Positions 8,585 through 17,332 of a stretch of 64,000 nt of DNA are shown here, piece after piece. Source of the stretch: G963675935 sp963823895 (GTDB lineage: Bacteria; Planctomycetota; Planctomycetia; Pirellulales; Thermoguttaceae); the NCBI GenBank assembly GCA_963823895.1, contig CAWGNG010000023.1, forward strand, positions 310,001-374,000. The letters run 5' to 3'. The translations under genes and the position numbers were made by a program. Under the pieces are notes generated by a model. That model had not been told where the DNA came from, made no database searches, and saw only the letters and a list, made by a program, of their open reading frames with translations. Numbering within the stretch: position 1 is the first letter of the stretch; each line of letters starts with the position of its first letter.

Positions 8585-8935
8585 ATGGCCGAAGAATTCA
8601 TTAGCGAAGCGATTCGCCCGGTCGCCGGAAGGCTCGACGCGAGCCGGATGGCTGCCGGCGGGCCGGGGCTGCCGAGGCAGTTCGAGTGGCGATCGCAGCT
8701 CGTGACCGTTGCTCGCGTGCTAAACGTCTGGCGCGAAACCGGCCCTTGCCACCACGGCAGCGACGAGCGGTACGTGCGAAAACACTGGTTCGAGGTGTTG
8801 ACCGATTCCGGGACAATCATGAAAATCTACTTTGAACGCCAGCCGCGATCGGCCAACAAGCGGAAGGACCGCTGGTGTCTGTTCAGCATCGAGACGCCCG
8901 CGGAAACGGAAAGCGAACGTCACTCGGCCGATTGA
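8585..8935 (+). CDS. Small protein resembling the DUF6504 family
   Basis: The 116-residue cytoplasmic-looking protein has the pattern I associate with DUF6504: a region FEWRSQLVTVARVLNVWRET near residues 34-53, then RKHWFEVLTDSGTIMKIYFE and WCLFSIET. The pattern suggests a compact beta-rich domain with conserved Trp and Arg residues. No signal peptide or membrane segment is seen. It lies directly upstream of the MutS-like gene on the same strand, and the two may be co-transcribed. Function is unknown; the family assignment rests on pattern memory. Confidence 0.65.
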   Translation: MAEEFISEAIRPVAGRLDASRMAAGGPGLPRQFEWRSQLVTVARVLNVWRETGPCHHGSDERYVRKHWFEVLTDSGTIMKIYFERQPRSANKRKDRWCLFSIETPAETESERHSAD

Positions 8936-9052
8936 AGCCAAGAAATCGCGGTGACACGTACTCTTCACGCTCCGCGTGAAGCAAGCGAGGCCGCACTTCC
9001 TCGCGCGGAGCGAGAGGAGTACACTGTTCGCTGGAGATTCGAGCGGTTCTCG

Positions 9053-10918
9053 ATGAACGCCAACAACATTGTCATCGAAACGATCTACCGGGGGCGTGCG
9101 GACCAGTTCCGCGCGGCCGAACGGCGATGCGCCTTCCAGGAACGCATGGTAATGCACCTTCGCGTGGCGGCCTTCCTCGTGGCCGCGGCGATGTTCATCG
9201 TCGGCTGGAACAGCCGGCAGACGTGGTGGTTCGTCGCGGGCGGCGTCGCCGTCGGCGGATTCTCGGCGGCCGTCGCCTGGCACGAATACATTCGCAGCCA
9301 GATGCTCCGCAATCTCCTCTTCAGGCAGGTCAACGAACAGGCGATCGCCCGGCTGCGGCGCGACTGGAAGGGCTTGCCGGAAACGCGGGTCGAAGTGCCG
9401 CCGCAACACCGGGCCGTGGCCGCCGACCTCGACCTCTTCGGCCATGCCTCGTTGTTTCACCTGCTCTGTGCGGCCAACACGCCGCTGGGCATCCGCGTGC
9501 TCCGCAACTGGTTCCTGGAGCCGGCCGCGGCCGATAAAGTCGCACGAAGGCAACGTGCCACAGCCGAGTTGGCGTCGCACTTGGACCTGCGGCAAACGCT
9601 GATCGTCGAAGGCCGGCTATTGGCGGATCGCGGCCGCACCGCCGAGCGATTCGTGCAATGGGCGGAAGACGCCCTTTGGCTGGCGCCGCGGCCGTGGCTG
9701 CGGTGGTTGTGCCGCGGCACGGCGACGACCGAGTTGCTGCTTCCGCTGCTTATGATCTTCGGCGCGCTCCCTTTCGAGGCCGGAATCTACGCCTTCTTCG
9801 CGGTGCTGCTGGTGAACGTCAACATCATCGCACTGTTCGGCGGCAAGGTCCACGGCGTTTTCTCCGTGCTCAATCTGCGTCACGGCGAGGCGGCCCGCTA
9901 TCTGCGGATGTTCGAGTTGATGTATTCGATGCCCGACGCGAGCAGCGAGTTGGACGCCGTCAAGCGCGAGGCGACCGGGCTGGGCGGCGGCGTGCTACGG
10001 CGGATGCGGCAGTTGAATCGCATCGCGGTCCTGGCGATGGTTCGCCACAATTCGCTGCTGAAACTCTTCGTCTACGTGCCCGTGCAACTTGCGTTTCTCT
10101 ACGATTTCCACGTGTTGGACCTGCTGGAGGCGTGGCAGGCGAAATACGGCGAATATGCGCGGCGCTGGTTCCTGGCGCTGGGGAAATTCGAGGCTTTTTG
10201 CTCGCTGGCCACGTTGGTCCACGACCATCCCGGCTGGACGATGCCCGCGATCGACGCCGCGGCCGAGCGCTTGCAGGCCCGGCAGCTTGGCCATCCGCTT
10301 CTGCCCTGCGAAACGTGCGTACCCAACGACGTCGAGATCGGGCCAGCCGGCTCGTTCCTGCTGGTGACCGGCTCGAACATGTCGGGCAAGAGCACGTTGC
10401 TGCGTGCGATCGGCGTCAACGTCGTTTTGGCGCAGGCGGGAGCGCCGGTGTGCGGCGAGGGGCTGACGATGCCGCCGGTCGTGCTGGCCACCAGCATGCG
10501 CATCCGCGATTCATTAGAGGACGGCGTTTCGTTCTACATGGCCGAATTGTTGCGATTGAAGGAGATTGTGGAGGCCGCCCGCGACGGCGACGCGCGGCAG
10601 CACCGCACGCTGTTGTATCTGCTCGACGAGATTCTGCTGGGCACGAATTTGCGCGAGCGGCATCTGGCCGTGGTCCGCGTGCTGCGGCACCTGCTCGACC
10701 GCGGGGCGATCGGCGCGATTTCCACCCACGACCTCGAACTGGGCAGCGGCGAGCCGCTGGCCGGCGTCTGCCGTTGCGTCCATTTCTGCGAAACGCTGCA
10801 CGACCGTGACGCCGAGCGGCCGATGACGTTCGATTACCGGCTGCGCCCCGGTATAGCCACCACGTCGAACGCGCTGAAACTGCTGGAAATCGTGGGGCTC
10901 GGGGCGAAAGAGAGTTGA
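9053..10918 (+). CDS. Membrane-anchored MutS-like ATPase
   Basis: The C-terminal half carries the MutS ATPase domain: Walker A GSNMSGKSTLLR near residue 440, then EDGVSFYMAELLRLKEIV, Walker B LLYLLDEILLGTNLRER, and ISTHDLELG. The N-terminal mismatch-recognition domain of true MutS is absent. Instead there are hydrophobic helices near residues 40-80 (AAFLVAAAMFIVGWNS, WWFVAGGVAVGGFSAAVAW) and 225-265 (LLLPLLMIFGALPFEAG, FFAVLLVNVNIIALFG), so the protein is probably membrane-bound. Relatives occur widely in Bacteroidetes and Planctomycetes with unknown role. I start at ATG 9053; an in-frame GTG at 8951 lies before a palindromic repeat (CTTCACGCTCCGCGTGAAG), which suggests that this stretch is untranslated. 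Confidence 0.85.
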   Translation: MNANNIVIETIYRGRADQFRAAERRCAFQERMVMHLRVAAFLVAAAMFIVGWNSRQTWWFVAGGVAVGGFSAAVAWHEYIRSQMLRNLLFRQVNEQAIARLRRDWKGLPETRVEVPPQHRAVAADLDLFGHASLFHLLCAANTPLGIRVLRNWFLEPAAADKVARRQRATAELASHLDLRQTLIVEGRLLADRGRTAERFVQWAEDALWLAPRPWLRWLCRGTATTELLLPLLMIFGALPFEAGIYAFFAVLLVNVNIIALFGGKVHGVFSVLNLRHGEAARYLRMFELMYSMPDASSELDAVKREATGLGGGVLRRMRQLNRIAVLAMVRHNSLLKLFVYVPVQLAFLYDFHVLDLLEAWQAKYGEYARRWFLALGKFEAFCSLATLVHDHPGWTMPAIDAAAERLQARQLGHPLLPCETCVPNDVEIGPAGSFLLVTGSNMSGKSTLLRAIGVNVVLAQAGAPVCGEGLTMPPVVLATSMRIRDSLEDGVSFYMAELLRLKEIVEAARDGDARQHRTLLYLLDEILLGTNLRERHLAVVRVLRHLLDRGAIGAISTHDLELGSGEPLAGVCRCVHFCETLHDRDAERPMTFDYRLRPGIATTSNALKLLEIVGLGAKES

Positions 10919-10934
10919 CGCGTATCGAGCACGA

Positions 10935-12650
10935 TCATCGCGATTGCAACTCGGCGGCGAACGCCTCCAAGTCGCGGTACTGTTGCTGCCAGGTCGTGTA
11001 CATCACGCCGATGATTCCCGAAATCTGCCGGCCGTCTTTCAGCCAGCCGCGGATCGCCTCGACCGGCCCGTCGTAATAGCCGGCGAGAATTTGCCGGTTG
11101 CCGAGGTCGGCGAAGTCGCGGAGCGATGCGCTCCGTTTGTCGGCGGCCGAGTTCCAATTGACGATCACCACGTCCTTATCGAGCCCACGCCAAGAGCCGT
11201 ACCAAGGGCCATCGCCCTTGACCAGATAATAGCGGCCCGTCTTTTGGGCGTTGTGGGTCGGGTCGAACATGTCGGACCAGACGTAGATCGGCTTGCCGGA
11301 GTCCTCCGCGCGGACCAATTCCACGCACTTGGCGAGATTTTCGGCCAGGAGTTCGCCGGGCGTCTTGCCGCTGCGACGGCAACTCTCGTCCCAGCCCTGC
11401 ACGCGGATTTCGTCGTGTTGCAAGAAATAGCCGTCTGGCTGAAGATGCTTGTGGACCTGCACGATCTGCCAACGCAGAAGCTCGTAGAGTTTCGGCTCGG
11501 CCATGCAGCACATGACCTGGTCGTCGTAGATGATCGCGGTGTGGAAGTAACTGAGCAGGACCGTTTGGCCGTTGCGGATGCGGCTGCCGGCAGGCAGGGT
11601 GATCACCGGCGGCTCGTGCCAGGCGGTGAAGCCGCCGGCCCAGGGGATCATGCCGAGCTTCGGGTCGCGGGCGTTTTGGAAGTCGCGGCCTTCGCGATAG
11701 ACGACGCGGCGATCGCCGCTGGTCGCCCGCAGCGGAGCGCCGTCGCGGCGCACGACGTTCACCAATCCGCCCGGCTCCAGCCGCACGTCGTCCCACCAAA
11801 TCTTGCCGCGACGGCCGCCCCAGATGCCCAGATACAGGTTTACCTGCGAGGACTCCAGGCTGTTGAAGGTAACGTCGATTCGCTTCCAGTCCTGGGTTCT
11901 TTCGACGTGCGGCTTGTAGAAGTTCAACGCGGCGCCGTCCTTGCCCAACACGGCGATCTGCACCTCTGCGGCCGACTCGAAGTCCTGCGTCTTGACGGCC
12001 GCCGAGACGTGGTAGTAATGGAACGGCTTGACGGCGATCGTCTGGCAGGCGCGGCCGTGGCCGTTTTGCGGGTCGTGCAGCCCGATGTCCTCCATCCGCA
12101 GTGAGGCGCGGCCCTTGAATTTCACGGCGGTGTCGATGAAGGTGATTGTGCCCGGCTGATCGACGAAGCCCCAGCCGGTCGGCACGTTGCCGCGCGACTG
12201 CTCGAAGCCGCCGTTGAGCAGGCGGGCGGAATCGTCGGCGGGCACGAGCCGGCGACCCCGCGCCACGAAGCGGGCCTCGACCACCGGCAGCCCCTCCGCC
12301 AGATTCGGGTCGCGGCTCAAGAGATCGTTGGCGTAGCCGATCGGGCAGACGCAAGCGATGCAGGCGAGCTTGCGGTCGCGGCAGACCTGACGCAGGCGGC
12401 GGACGTTCTGCACGTAACGCTCGGGCAGATCGTCCCAGCGGCAGAACTTGCTGTCGGTCAGCGCGACACCGTTGTAGCCCGCCTTCGCCGCCCGATCGAG
12501 GATCGCAATGGCATCTTCGACGTTCTTATCGACCAGCAAGTTCGTGGCGAGGTAGACCCAGCGATGTTCGAGCGGAGCCGCGCGAGACTGCGCGGCCGCC
12601 GCGACGAAGATTCCCAGAGTTGTCAGAAGGTACAAGAGCTTTGTCGCCAT
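10935..12650 (-). CDS. Secreted glycosidase-like protein with carbohydrate-binding insert
   Basis: The 571-residue protein begins with a clear signal peptide (KLLYLLTTLGIFVAAAAQSRA, residues about 4-24). It has a TIM-barrel-like start (DAIAILDRAAKAGYNGVAL, then RRLRQVCRDRKLACIACVCP) and later acid-rich barrel segments (GYFLQHDEIRVQGWDES, YVWSDMFDPTHNA). Between them, residues about 140-285 look like a jelly-roll carbohydrate-binding domain (LLNGGFEQSRGNVPTGWGF, GRASLRMEDIG, KIWWDDVRLE). The overall shape resembles GH20/GH-like planctomycete proteins acting in the periplasm or outside the cell. The exact family and substrate are not clear. It is convergent with the MutS-like gene, 16 bp apart. 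Confidence 0.75.
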   Translation of the reverse strand: MATKLLYLLTTLGIFVAAAAQSRAAPLEHRWVYLATNLLVDKNVEDAIAILDRAAKAGYNGVALTDSKFCRWDDLPERYVQNVRRLRQVCRDRKLACIACVCPIGYANDLLSRDPNLAEGLPVVEARFVARGRRLVPADDSARLLNGGFEQSRGNVPTGWGFVDQPGTITFIDTAVKFKGRASLRMEDIGLHDPQNGHGRACQTIAVKPFHYYHVSAAVKTQDFESAAEVQIAVLGKDGAALNFYKPHVERTQDWKRIDVTFNSLESSQVNLYLGIWGGRRGKIWWDDVRLEPGGLVNVVRRDGAPLRATSGDRRVVYREGRDFQNARDPKLGMIPWAGGFTAWHEPPVITLPAGSRIRNGQTVLLSYFHTAIIYDDQVMCCMAEPKLYELLRWQIVQVHKHLQPDGYFLQHDEIRVQGWDESCRRSGKTPGELLAENLAKCVELVRAEDSGKPIYVWSDMFDPTHNAQKTGRYYLVKGDGPWYGSWRGLDKDVVIVNWNSAADKRSASLRDFADLGNRQILAGYYDGPVEAIRGWLKDGRQISGIIGVMYTTWQQQYRDLEAFAAELQSR

Positions 12651-12657
12651 TTTAACC

Positions 12658-13557
12658 TCACTTTGGCCAAGCCACGGTATCGCCCAACACCATTCCGTGT
12701 TCGGCGACCTGGATATCGCGGTCGCCGGCGAGATGCCTCAATTCTAGCCGCAAGCGGTCGAAGGACAACGGGCCGCAGACCCGGTCGTCCGCGTGGCTGC
12801 GGTCCTCGTAACCGGAATAGTGAAGCAGATACGCCCGTTTCGGCCGCCATTTGTCGATCAACCGCAGATCGCCCAGCACCGACTGATGCCAGGTATGCTC
12901 GGCGGGATGCCAGGAGTTGGCGTCGAGAAAGATCACGTCGGCGTCGAACAGAAGCGGGTTATCTTCCTCGGGAACTCGGAGAAAGTCGCCCATGATGACG
13001 CACTTCCGGCCGCCGTACTGCACGACGAATCCGATAGCGCCGGGCGCCTTGGGGCCATGATCGACGGCAAAGGGCGTCACCGCGAGGTCTCCCAACACGA
13101 TCGCAACGCCCGGCTGAAGCGGGCGGAAATCGCTCCGCTCGGCCAGGTAGCGATGGACGGGCACGGGGCCCTCTTCCCAGCACGCCGGACTGGCGTAGAT
13201 CGGCAGCGGCCACGGCTGCTCCGCTCGGCCGCTACGCAACAGACACATCGACAGCCAGTCGAGTTGGGCGAAGTGGTCGAAACGCGGATGCGTCAGCAGC
13301 ACCTCGTCGACGACGTGAACGCCGTGCGTGCGCTCGAATTCCAGCAGCGACGGCACTACGCCCATGCCGCAATCGACGAGCGTGTGGCGGACGATCGCCC
13401 CCTGCCGCCGTTGAAGCAGCGAGTAGGAGACGTTCGTTTGCCGATATGGATCGGCGCGGCCTTCGTCGGCCCGCGAGCCGCTCTGCCCCAACTCGATGCC
13501 GAAGGCCGGTTGGATGCCGTTGACGCGGAGCAGCAACTCATCGGCGTGCGGATGCAT
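12658..13557 (-). CDS. Metallo-beta-lactamase-fold hydrolase, PhnP/PqqB-like
   Basis: The protein has MBL-fold features: VDCGMG after strand 3, LLTHPRFDHFAQLDWL in place of the usual HxHxDH motif, VDHGPKAPGAIGF, IMGDFLRVPEED with a metal-ligand Asp, and LLHYSGYED at the end. The second His of the HxHxDH motif is Arg here (H-P-R-F-D-H), so metal site 1 may be altered. I chose ATG 13557, which has AGGTG about 7 nt upstream; the frame stays open to a TTG at 13623. It shares its strand and an 8-bp spacing with the secreted protein gene downstream, so the two probably form an operon. Substrate unknown. Confidence 0.75.
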   Translation of the reverse strand: MHPHADELLLRVNGIQPAFGIELGQSGSRADEGRADPYRQTNVSYSLLQRRQGAIVRHTLVDCGMGVVPSLLEFERTHGVHVVDEVLLTHPRFDHFAQLDWLSMCLLRSGRAEQPWPLPIYASPACWEEGPVPVHRYLAERSDFRPLQPGVAIVLGDLAVTPFAVDHGPKAPGAIGFVVQYGGRKCVIMGDFLRVPEEDNPLLFDADVIFLDANSWHPAEHTWHQSVLGDLRLIDKWRPKRAYLLHYSGYEDRSHADDRVCGPLSFDRLRLELRHLAGDRDIQVAEHGMVLGDTVAWPK

Positions 13558-14078
13558 TTGGACACCTGGCCCGACTGCTAATTCTGACGTCACCTCACCC
13601 GGAAACGCCTCATCCAAATTCAAGGTCCACCTTTTCCGTCAGAACAGTTGTAATGGAGGGTGGTTCTTGAAGCAAGAACAGCGCCGGTGACATTAGTGGC
13701 TGCCGCCAACCTGGCTCACAACCACCTTCCTCCGTTGTGCCGTCATCTCCTCCGCGGTCGTCGACTTTTCGATCTGATGCAAGAGACTCGGACCACGCTC
13801 GGGAAGCCAAGGAGGCTGTCGCGGCGTTTGAGCGGGAGTGCGCGGTCCTGAAGGCGGCACTGACCGAGTATCAGGCCGCGACCAGCCCGATGCAAAGCGA
13901 CCAGTAGCCGTCTCATCGACGCGGGCGAATTCCGGGACATTCCGAGAATCGACCCACTGCGGAGGCTGTATGCCGACACCCGAGCCGAGATTGCGGGTTT
14001 AACGCTATGGGGAACGCCGCCGAGGGCTTGTGAATTGCGTTCCTGCACCTCCAATACCACGCGACGAGGAGACTACCC
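13558..14078. other. Intergenic region with possible 56-codon relic
   Basis: This 521-bp gap separates divergent genes and should contain both promoters. A short frame from GTG 13737 to TAG 13907 on the plus strand ends in ECAVLKAALTEYQAATSPMQ, which looks helical and coding-like, but no good ribosome site precedes it. I treat it as a possible gene relic. No tRNA or clear terminator was seen. Confidence 0.35.
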
Positions 14079-15347
14079 ATGTTCCGCACTACGGCCGTTC
14101 TGCTGGCGTCGATCTTGGCTGTGGCGGCCATCGCCCGGGCGGCCGACTCGCCCGCCGCGGCCTCGCGGCCGAACATCATCCTCATCCTCGCCGATGACGT
14201 CGGTCTGGGAGACGTCCATTGCAGCGGCGGGCCGTTCCATACGCCGCATATCGACAAACTGGCAACCGGCGGCCTGAGGTTTGAGAACTGCTACGCCACC
14301 CCGCTCTGCGGACCGTCGCGCTGCGAACTGTTGACCGGCCGCTATCCCTTTCGCACCGGCCTGATCAGCAACCAAAGCCGCAATGCGGTCGATCCCAGCC
14401 GCGAAGCCATGATCCCCACCGTATTGAAGAAGGCCGGCTACATGACCGCCAGCGTGGGAAAGTGGGGGCAAATCTGTCTTGGTCCGGGCGAATGGGGCTT
14501 CGACGAGTATCTCGTCTTTCCCGGCAGCGGCCGCTACTGGCGCAGGCAAACCACGTATTACACCGTCAATGGCAAACAGCAGGACCTTCCCGCCGGACAC
14601 TACTTGCCCGACATCATGCACCAGTTCCTGGTCGATTTCATCGCCCGGCACAAAGATCGGCCGTTTTTCATCTATTACCCGATGTCGCACATCCACGAGC
14701 CGATTGTGCGCACGCCCGACAGCACGCCGGGGGCGAGCAAGGAGCAACGCTATGCCGCGAACATCGAGTACATGGACAAGCTTGTCGGCCAGCTTGTGGC
14801 GGAGCTCGACCGCCAGCATCTTCGCGAGAAGACGCTGCTGCTGTTCACCGGCGACAACGGCACGGCGAAGTTCGGCTCGAAGCTGGCGACGGTCGACGGC
14901 CACCAGATCAGCGGGTTAAAAGGGGCGATGCTCGAAGGCGGGAGCCGCGTGCCGCTGCTGGTCAACTGGCCCGGTGTCACCCCGGCGGGCAAGGTCAGCC
15001 GCGACTTGACCGACTTCAGCGATTTCTTCGCCACCATCGCGGAAGTGGCGGGGGCAAAGCTCCCGGAGGGCGTCGTGCTCGACAGCCACAGCTTCCTCCC
15101 GCAAATCCGCGGCGAAAAGGGATCGCCGCGCAAATGGGTGTACGTCGAGCTCCGCGGTGAATCCTACGTCCGCGGCCCGCGATTCAAACTGACCAACGGC
15201 GGCGATCTGTTCGACATGGCCCAAGCGCCGTTTCAGGAGATTCCAGTGGCAAAGGAGTCGGCCGATGCGGCGGCCGTCGCCGCGCGGCAACAGTTGCAGG
15301 CGGTGCTCGACCGGCACCAGGCCGCTCCGTGGACGCCGCGGCGGTAA
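14079..15347 (+). CDS. Secreted sulfatase (formylglycine type)
   Basis: The 422-residue protein has a signal peptide (TTAVLLASILAVAAIARAADS) and the sulfatase alkaline-phosphatase-like fold. Metal ligands are seen in NIILILADDVGLGDVHCSGG. The modification signature is LCGPSRCELLTGR (C77 is the residue oxidised to formylglycine; C-x-P-S-R present). SVGKWGQICLG corresponds to the usual GKWHLG segment but lacks its His, and LFTGDNGTAKFG carries the last Asp/Asn pair. It hydrolyses sulfate esters, probably on sulfated polysaccharides, in the periplasm. It lacks the long C-terminal subdomain of many paralogues. No sulfatase-maturing enzyme is adjacent. Pyrimidine-lacking GAGGAGACTACCC before ATG 14079 gives a fair ribosome site. 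Confidence 0.92.
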   Translation: MFRTTAVLLASILAVAAIARAADSPAAASRPNIILILADDVGLGDVHCSGGPFHTPHIDKLATGGLRFENCYATPLCGPSRCELLTGRYPFRTGLISNQSRNAVDPSREAMIPTVLKKAGYMTASVGKWGQICLGPGEWGFDEYLVFPGSGRYWRRQTTYYTVNGKQQDLPAGHYLPDIMHQFLVDFIARHKDRPFFIYYPMSHIHEPIVRTPDSTPGASKEQRYAANIEYMDKLVGQLVAELDRQHLREKTLLLFTGDNGTAKFGSKLATVDGHQISGLKGAMLEGGSRVPLLVNWPGVTPAGKVSRDLTDFSDFFATIAEVAGAKLPEGVVLDSHSFLPQIRGEKGSPRKWVYVELRGESYVRGPRFKLTNGGDLFDMAQAPFQEIPVAKESADAAAVAARQQLQAVLDRHQAAPWTPRR

Positions 15348-15634
15348 GACGGCGGCCTTGGATGCAGTAAGTGATCGTGGTCGAAATGGGAAGTCTGTTT
15401 AAACGTCCCGATCATCACAAACCACTGCTGCACCCGAAGCCTTGCCAACAAAGCTCCCTTTCGTGTATCTTCTTCTCATGGCGTTTTCTCCTTTCTTGGT
15501 CGAACGCGATCCAACCTACGCCGGCTGGACGGGAGGAACCGCCATTTTCCATTTCGACTCCACCAGGGACAACCTCGCCATATCCGTGGAAACAGAACAG
15601 CGGGTAAGCCATTTCCCACGTCGCAGGTGAAATA

Positions 15635-16330
15635 ATGCCGCAAACGCCCCACGTCGAGAAACACTTCACCGCATCGGAAGTTGTCCGTGACATTGTGATC
15701 GGCATGTCGGATGGCTTGACGGTCCCTTTTGCCCTCGCCGCCGGCCTGTCGGGAGCGGTCAATAACACTGCCGTGGTCATAACAGCGGGTTTGGCCGAAA
15801 TCGCGGCGGGATCGATTGCGATGGGACTGGGCGGCTACCTGGCCGCAAAGACGGACGCCGAGCACTACGCCACCGAGCGAGCGATTGAAGTACAGGAGAC
15901 GGTGGAGGTGCCTGAGCGGGAGGCGGAAGAAGTGGCCGTAGTATTTCGTTCCTACGGTCTGCCCGAAGAGACAGTGGCCGCGGTCGTCAGGGCAATCAGC
16001 AGCGAGCAGAAGCGCTGGGTCGATTTCATGATGAAGTTCGAACTGGGCCTGGAAGAGCCCAACCCGAAACGCGCCAGTCGCAGCGCCTTGACCATTGCAG
16101 GTTCATACGTAGTCGGCGGAATGATTCCGCTGGCGCCGTACTTCTTCATTCCCGCGATTCACTCGGCCCTGATCGTTTCCGTGATCGTCACGCTGTTGGC
16201 CCTGCTTGCGTTCGGCTACGTCAAAGGGCGTTTCACGGTGAAGAGACCGTTCCGCAGCGCATGGCAGACCGTGGTTGTGGGCGGGCTGGCCGCATCAGCC
16301 GCATTTTTGCTCGCGAAGCTCTTCGGGTAA
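15635..16330 (+). CDS. VIT1/CCC1-family iron/manganese transporter
   Basis: The 231-residue protein has the VIT layout: a first helix starting VVRDIVIGMSDGLTVPFALA, a second with ITAGLAEIAAGSIAMGLGGY, then a cytoplasmic acidic helical metal-binding insert (residues about 75-145, with VEVPEREAEEVAVVFR and EEPNPKR), and three C-terminal helices (YVVGGMIPLAPYFFIP, ALIVSVIVTLLALLAFGYV, WQTVVVGGLAASAAFLLA). The family exports or sequesters Fe2+/Mn2+ across membranes. AGGTGAAATA just before ATG 15635 supports the start. It is not clearly in an operon with the sulfatase 287 bp upstream; no gene is seen in that gap. Confidence 0.92.
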   Translation: MPQTPHVEKHFTASEVVRDIVIGMSDGLTVPFALAAGLSGAVNNTAVVITAGLAEIAAGSIAMGLGGYLAAKTDAEHYATERAIEVQETVEVPEREAEEVAVVFRSYGLPEETVAAVVRAISSEQKRWVDFMMKFELGLEEPNPKRASRSALTIAGSYVVGGMIPLAPYFFIPAIHSALIVSVIVTLLALLAFGYVKGRFTVKRPFRSAWQTVVVGGLAASAAFLLAKLFG

Positions 16331-16361
16331 CGCTGCCCTCTTCGTGACTCGGGTGCCCGAT

Positions 16362-17015
16362 TCACACCGGCATCGCCGCCTCTCCGGCGAACTCCATTGC
16401 CGCGTCGGCGGCTTCGGCGACGGCCTTGCGGGTGTCGGCCTCGATCTGCTCGGGCTTGTTTTGCAGCGTGCCCTGGATGTGGATGGCCCGGATGTTGGTG
16501 AAACCGATGAATCCGAAGATGCTGCGCAGATACGACTCCTGGAAATCGAATGTCTCGCAGGGATTGCCCGTCTGATATTCACCGCCGCGGGCCAGAATGA
16601 GCATCAGCGGCTTACCCGTCACCAGGCCCGTGTAGCCCTTGTCGGGCGAATAGGCGAACGTCAGCGACGGTTGGACGAGCACGTCGATGTACTGCTTCAG
16701 CCGGTAGGGAATGCCGAAGTTCCACATCGGGCTGGAGATCACGTACTTGTCGAATCCCTTGAAGTGGCTGATCGTCTTGACGACCGGCTGCCACGCGGCC
16801 TCGGCGTCGTCACGTGGCGTTTGGCCGGCGATCACGGCGTACTTGGCCTTGGCCTGCGGCGCGTGAAACGGCGGAATGTCGGCCTGGAACAAGTCCAGCG
16901 CCTCGATGCGATCCTGCGGCCGCGCCTGCCGATAGGAATCGAGAAACGCCTTGGCGACCCGCGTGGAGTACGACTCGACCCGGGGGCTGGCCAGAATGTG
17001 AAGTAGTTTGGACAT
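16362..17015 (-). CDS. azoR: FMN-dependent NADH-azoreductase
   Basis: The 217-residue protein is a flavodoxin-like AzoR. It starts MSKLLHILASPR with the FMN phosphate-binding loop SPRVESYSTRVA; the segment SSPMWNFGIPYRLKQYIDV (near residue 95) is diagnostic and lies over the isoalloxazine ring; LILARGGEY and GFIGFTNIRAIHIQGT complete the fold. It reduces azo compounds and quinones with NADH in the cytoplasm. ATG 17015 was chosen because AGGAAGGAGG lies 4 nt upstream; the longer frame to 17096 lacks conservation. It is convergent with the VIT gene. The name is given by family only. Confidence 0.92.
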   Translation of the reverse strand: MSKLLHILASPRVESYSTRVAKAFLDSYRQARPQDRIEALDLFQADIPPFHAPQAKAKYAVIAGQTPRDDAEAAWQPVVKTISHFKGFDKYVISSPMWNFGIPYRLKQYIDVLVQPSLTFAYSPDKGYTGLVTGKPLMLILARGGEYQTGNPCETFDFQESYLRSIFGFIGFTNIRAIHIQGTLQNKPEQIEADTRKAVAEAADAAMEFAGEAAMPV

Positions 17016-17332
17016 GGGGCCTCCTTCCTGAGGGTTTGCCACAATTATACGCACGCGTGTCAACATCGTCGGCGCTGCCGGGCCTCGATCCGGCATTGTC
17101 TTCGACCAGAACCGTCTGGGCCATGCCGAGAGACAGTCCGCTCCCCGGCCAATTTGCTGTTGTCGAACCTAGGGAATTGTCCTAGTGTAGTGCCTCCCGC
17201 CTCTTGCCAATGTCCTTCTCTACCCAGCGTTGCTCGCCTACAATTCTCTGGGTTTCTCCCCGAGCAGATTGTGGTAAGGACTCGATGCGGCACGGGAAAC
17301 CGTGAATCGCTGATCGATCGGACGGTAGCCGA

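Noticed and set aside
13913..14257. 114-codon minus-strand frame
   Set aside because: Overlaps the sulfatase start and its likely promoter; no support on the minus strand.
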